The notes below the pieces were generated by a model. The model saw only the letters and a program-made list of their open reading frames with translations. It did not search any database and was not told the DNA's origin. Positions 61,063 through 64,000 of a stretch of DNA of 64,000 nucleotides are shown piece after piece. The DNA is taken from assembly GCF_002909235.1 (NCBI RefSeq), contig NZ_PHQQ01000010.1, forward strand, positions 62,001-126,000, read 5' to 3'. Position 1 is the stretch's first letter. The number at the start of each line of letters is the position of its first letter. Position numbers and translations under genes: made by a program. Origin of the DNA: Arenibacter catalasegens. GTDB lineage: Bacteria; Bacteroidota; Bacteroidia; Flavobacteriales; Flavobacteriaceae.

Positions 61063-64000
61063 TAATATTCTTTCTGTTCTCTAATAATATTGAATATCGC
61101 TTCAACCTTATTTTCTAATCCGTAAGGTTCTGGGGGCTCATTTGCTATATCGATATTTGTGTCCACCGCGTAGGTCGCCAATTCTTTATAAATCGCGGCT
61201 TTAATTTCTCTTTCCTTAGGCAGATTACCACGCCACCCATCTCTTTTTTCACTTTTTACGACATCATCAATACGTAATGCCAAATATTCATTTTTACCTA
61301 AATTATTATATAACGCTCTTTGGGCAATAGTTTCTAATGTTCGGGGAGTCTCATCTCCTTTTCCTTCATTAACTCGTTTAGCTAATGCAGCAATTTTTTT
61401 TAAGTATTCTTCGTAGTTGAGTGCATTTGCCTTTCGCTCTTGTATTAGAGCAGCTAAAAGCGTTGACATCTCTTCAAAAAAAGCGGGATCAATAAGGTGT
61501 TCTTTAATAATTTTTGAACGAACATTGTTCTCTATTGTTTCTGCGATGGCACCTTGATTAGATTTAATACCATCTGGCATGGAATTAATACCGTCGGCTA
61601 TTCCAGATTTTACAATAATATCCAACAAGGACATTCCTTCGAAAGGGGAGATAATTTCTGATTCATCGGCTTGAATGTAGTTGTCAATTAAATGACGCAT
61701 ATCAGCTTCAAATTCTTTGATATCTAGCTTTTCTCCACTGGCTTGGCGTATTTCTTCCCGTAGTTTTAAATAGAAATCAACTTCTTTTGCAATAGCGACT
61801 TGCTCTTTTTCAGAATACCCAGCATCTTCCATTTCTTCATTGATATTGGCATAAGCTCTTATCAATGAAACTATTTTTTTGTACAGCGTATTTCGTCGTG
61901 GTTCTGTAGCTTTTAGCTGGGCTTCAATTTCGGTGTTTCCACAGAAATAGTGTTGGTATTCTAAAGAAGTTCTTGGCACTATTACGGGTTCACAAAGAAT
62001 ATGTAGTTCTTCAAGGGAATTGTCAAGTCGTTCTTTTGCAGATTCCAAACGGTCTTGAAGCAGAATATCTATTTCTTTCTTCTCAAAGTCATCATAGTCC
62101 AAATCTGCCGTGTATACAGCTACTGCATTTTCAACGTTCGTAAACAGGTCTTTGTAGTCTACAATATACCCGAATATTTTATCTTCGGTATCTAAGCGAT
62201 TTACGCGACAGATGGCTTGAAAAAGACCATGGTCTTGCATGCTTTTGTCAATGTATAAGTAGGAGCACGGTGGTGCATCAAAACCTGTTAGTAATTTAGA
62301 AACTACAATAAGAAGCTTCATGTTTGCCGGTTCATCACTAAATTTTGCCTTTGCCCAATCTTCGTATTGCTCGGTTGTTTTTGAGCCTAACAATTCTTTA
62401 TACAAGTTGTACATAAATTCTTTTTCTGAATCTGTACCGGCACCAGTATCTTCTGTAGTTACATCACTTGTTTGGGGACTATAGGATGTTATAATAGCAA
62501 ACTTATCTCTAAGCTCTGAATTTGTTCTTTTTAATAAGTCATAATACCGGCAGGCTTCGTAAATAGAACTAGCAACTAGTATAGCATTTCCTCTTTCGCT
62601 ACTTAGTCTTGGCTGTTTTTTAAAGTCATAAATTATATCACTGATGATTTTCTCCATACGGGAACGGCTGCTAAGTACCTTCTGCATGGTACCCCACTTT
62701 TTCTTCAATTCAGATTTTTGAAAATCGTTTAAATCTTTAGTGGCTATATTGAAGTATTCGTCAATTCTTTTTTGAGAAGTAATACGCTGATCTATATCTC
62801 TAGCTTCATAGACTAAATCTAAAATAACGCCATCTTCAACCCCTTCATTGAATTTGTAAGTGTGTATGTATTTACCAAAAATCTCTAAACTGGTTTGCTT
62901 GTCTTTTTTTAATAGAGGAGTACCTGTAAAACCAATAAACACGGCATTGGGTAAAATTGCTTTCATTGTACGGTGTAAGCGACCACCTTGTGTACGGTGG
63001 CATTCATCTACAAATACAAAAAGTTCCCCAACTGTTTTTGAAGGCTGACTTTCAAGTTCATTAATAAACTTGTTAAAATTACCAGTGTCTTTTTTACCAA
63101 ACTTATGTATTAAGGAGCATAATAGGCGTGGGGTAGGGCAACTTAATTTATGAATTAAATCAGTGCCACTTTTGGTTCGGTATATTTTTTCATCTGCATC
63201 TTTGAAAACGCTTTCAATCTGTTTATCTAGCTCCGTTCTATCTGTTAAAATGGCTACTCTTGCTTTGGGGTTGTTCTCTAAGATCCATTTGGCAAGGTAT
63301 ACCATGGTAATACTTTTGCCACTACCTTGAGTATGCCAGATAATACCACCTTCATATTTATCTACATATTTTTGAGCTTCTTTTACGCCAAAGTATTGAT
63401 GTACTCTAGGTAGTTTTTTAATGCCACCATCAAAAACAACGAAGTTGTAGATAATTTCTAAAAAGCGGTTTTTATCGCACATTTTTAGAATGTACTTATG
63501 CAGTAGGTTTCTGCTGTTGTCAGCAACATCTTCTTTCCATTTTAAATAATATTTCTGTGGGGTTCTAATAGCACCATAGCGTAGCCCTTCGGTATCGTTT
63601 CCAGCAAATAAATATTGAACAGTTGAGAAAAATGGTTCTATAAAGCGGTCTTGTTGATTAGTAATGTTTTGGCGAATCCCATCATTTATACTTACTGTAC
63701 TTCTTTTTAATTCTAATACCGCTAAGGCAATACCATTTACATAAATAACAATATCTGGTCTTTTGGTCTTGTTTTCTTTTATGGTAACCTCTTCTGCAAT
63801 TGCAAAGTCATTTTCTTCAAAATTAGACCAATCTATAAAATGAACTTTCTCCGTATTCTTACCTACTTCTGTTTTAATGTCTGAGCCATAGCGCAGTAAT
63901 TCATAGACGTTCTTATTGGTGGTGTATAAACTATCGCTAAAATTGGTTGCTCTCGTTTTTAGTTCATAGATAGCCTTGGTAATTTGAACGGTATCGTAGC
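61062..64000 (-). CDS. hsdR: Type I restriction enzyme R subunit, 5' truncated by the window edge
   Basis: The frame is open from the right edge (first complete codon at 63998) to the stop at 61062, giving about 979 residues; the ATG at 63482 is internal. The nuclease domain shows PDIVIYVNGIALAVLELKR (catalytic Asp and E-L-K). The helicase part has Walker A HTQGSGKSITMVYLAKW, a DECH-type Walker B (FVDECHRTQGG), GFTGTPLLKKDK and a later QAICRVNRL motif VI. The C-terminal helical region ends at EYKEQ-like sequence. It translocates DNA and cuts it when methylation is missing. The hsdM and hsdS genes are expected beyond the window. Confidence 0.95.
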   Translation of the reverse strand, partial: YDTVQITKAIYELKTRATNFSDSLYTTNKNVYELLRYGSDIKTEVGKNTEKVHFIDWSNFEENDFAIAEEVTIKENKTKRPDIVIYVNGIALAVLELKRSTVSINDGIRQNITNQQDRFIEPFFSTVQYLFAGNDTEGLRYGAIRTPQKYYLKWKEDVADNSRNLLHKYILKMCDKNRFLEIIYNFVVFDGGIKKLPRVHQYFGVKEAQKYVDKYEGGIIWHTQGSGKSITMVYLAKWILENNPKARVAILTDRTELDKQIESVFKDADEKIYRTKSGTDLIHKLSCPTPRLLCSLIHKFGKKDTGNFNKFINELESQPSKTVGELFVFVDECHRTQGGRLHRTMKAILPNAVFIGFTGTPLLKKDKQTSLEIFGKYIHTYKFNEGVEDGVILDLVYEARDIDQRITSQKRIDEYFNIATKDLNDFQKSELKKKWGTMQKVLSSRSRMEKIISDIIYDFKKQPRLSSERGNAILVASSIYEACRYYDLLKRTNSELRDKFAIITSYSPQTSDVTTEDTGAGTDSEKEFMYNLYKELLGSKTTEQYEDWAKAKFSDEPANMKLLIVVSKLLTGFDAPPCSYLYIDKSMQDHGLFQAICRVNRLDTEDKIFGYIVDYKDLFTNVENAVAVYTADLDYDDFEKKEIDILLQDRLESAKERLDNSLEELHILCEPVIVPRTSLEYQHYFCGNTEIEAQLKATEPRRNTLYKKIVSLIRAYANINEEMEDAGYSEKEQVAIAKEVDFYLKLREEIRQASGEKLDIKEFEADMRHLIDNYIQADESEIISPFEGMSLLDIIVKSGIADGINSMPDGIKSNQGAIAETIENNVRSKIIKEHLIDPAFFEEMSTLLAALIQERKANALNYEEYLKKIAALAKRVNEGKGDETPRTLETIAQRALYNNLGKNEYLALRIDDVVKSEKRDGWRGNLPKEREIKAAIYKELATYAVDTNIDIANEPPEPYGLENKVEAIFNIIREQKEY

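Overview
The window is a chromosome segment of a marine-type member of the Flavobacteriaceae (phylum Bacteroidota). This rests on the AT-rich sequence, a SusC/SusD pair, families such as DUF3078, DUF6503, DUF1080 and BfmA/BtgA, TPR-type histidine kinases, carotenoid genes (dxs, polyprenyl synthase, lycopene cyclase), and promoters of the Bacteroidota type (TTG, about 19-20 bp, TAnnTTTG). The species cannot be named from this sequence alone.

Layout. 1-3.1 kb: the 3' end of a DUF1080 protein, then yicC-gmk-nadD. 3.1-7.7 kb: a DUF6503 lipoprotein-like protein and a phosphate module (phosphate-selective porin followed by a PiT transporter fused to a PhoU-like domain), with an unusual leader and a Pho-box-like direct repeat upstream. 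7.7-17.3 kb: housekeeping genes (dgt, DUF3078, dxs, tadA, cold shock protein, ClC protein with CBS domains, aspS). 17.5-22.3 kb: a SusC/SusD pair and a MORN/YwqK-like protein. 22.5-29.2 kb: a tetR-tolC-adaptor-RND efflux operon with a visible promoter and operator. 29.3-35 kb: polyprenyl synthase, a large HEAT-repeat/cytochrome c lipoprotein and lycopene cyclase. 35-46 kb: metal handling (thioredoxin, TonB receptor, DtxR/MntR regulator, ZIP transporter, FeoA, FeoB and a small Cys-rich partner), small membrane or periplasmic proteins, and an SCO protein. 46.2-47.5 kb: rseP.

From about 47.6 kb the window becomes accessory in character. A tRNA-Asn gene, preceded by a truncated copy of itself carrying a palindromic insertion, is followed by a mobilizable-element module (HTH protein, replication-type wHTH protein, DnaC-like ATPase, BfmA/BtgA mobilization protein) with no integrase or relaxase in view. 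Next come a small lipoprotein and a TPR histidine kinase/LuxR response regulator pair, several unrecognised membrane or secreted proteins, and finally an area rich in nucleases: a PD-(D/E)XK protein, a secreted thermonuclease, an HSDR_N-type protein, a YgjP-like metallopeptidase and the 5'-truncated hsdR of a type I restriction system that continues past the right edge. Two degraded coding fragments, at 57.3-57.6 kb and 60.1-60.3 kb, lie between these genes.

The least explained signals are non-coding: the phosphate leader, 11-bp-phased repeats in front of two loci, alternative hairpins upstream of the small lipoprotein, and the interrupted tRNA copy. I found no clearly new defence or biosynthetic system. 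The right-hand 10 kb is the best place to look for one, but its core (hsdM/hsdS and the island end) is outside the window.
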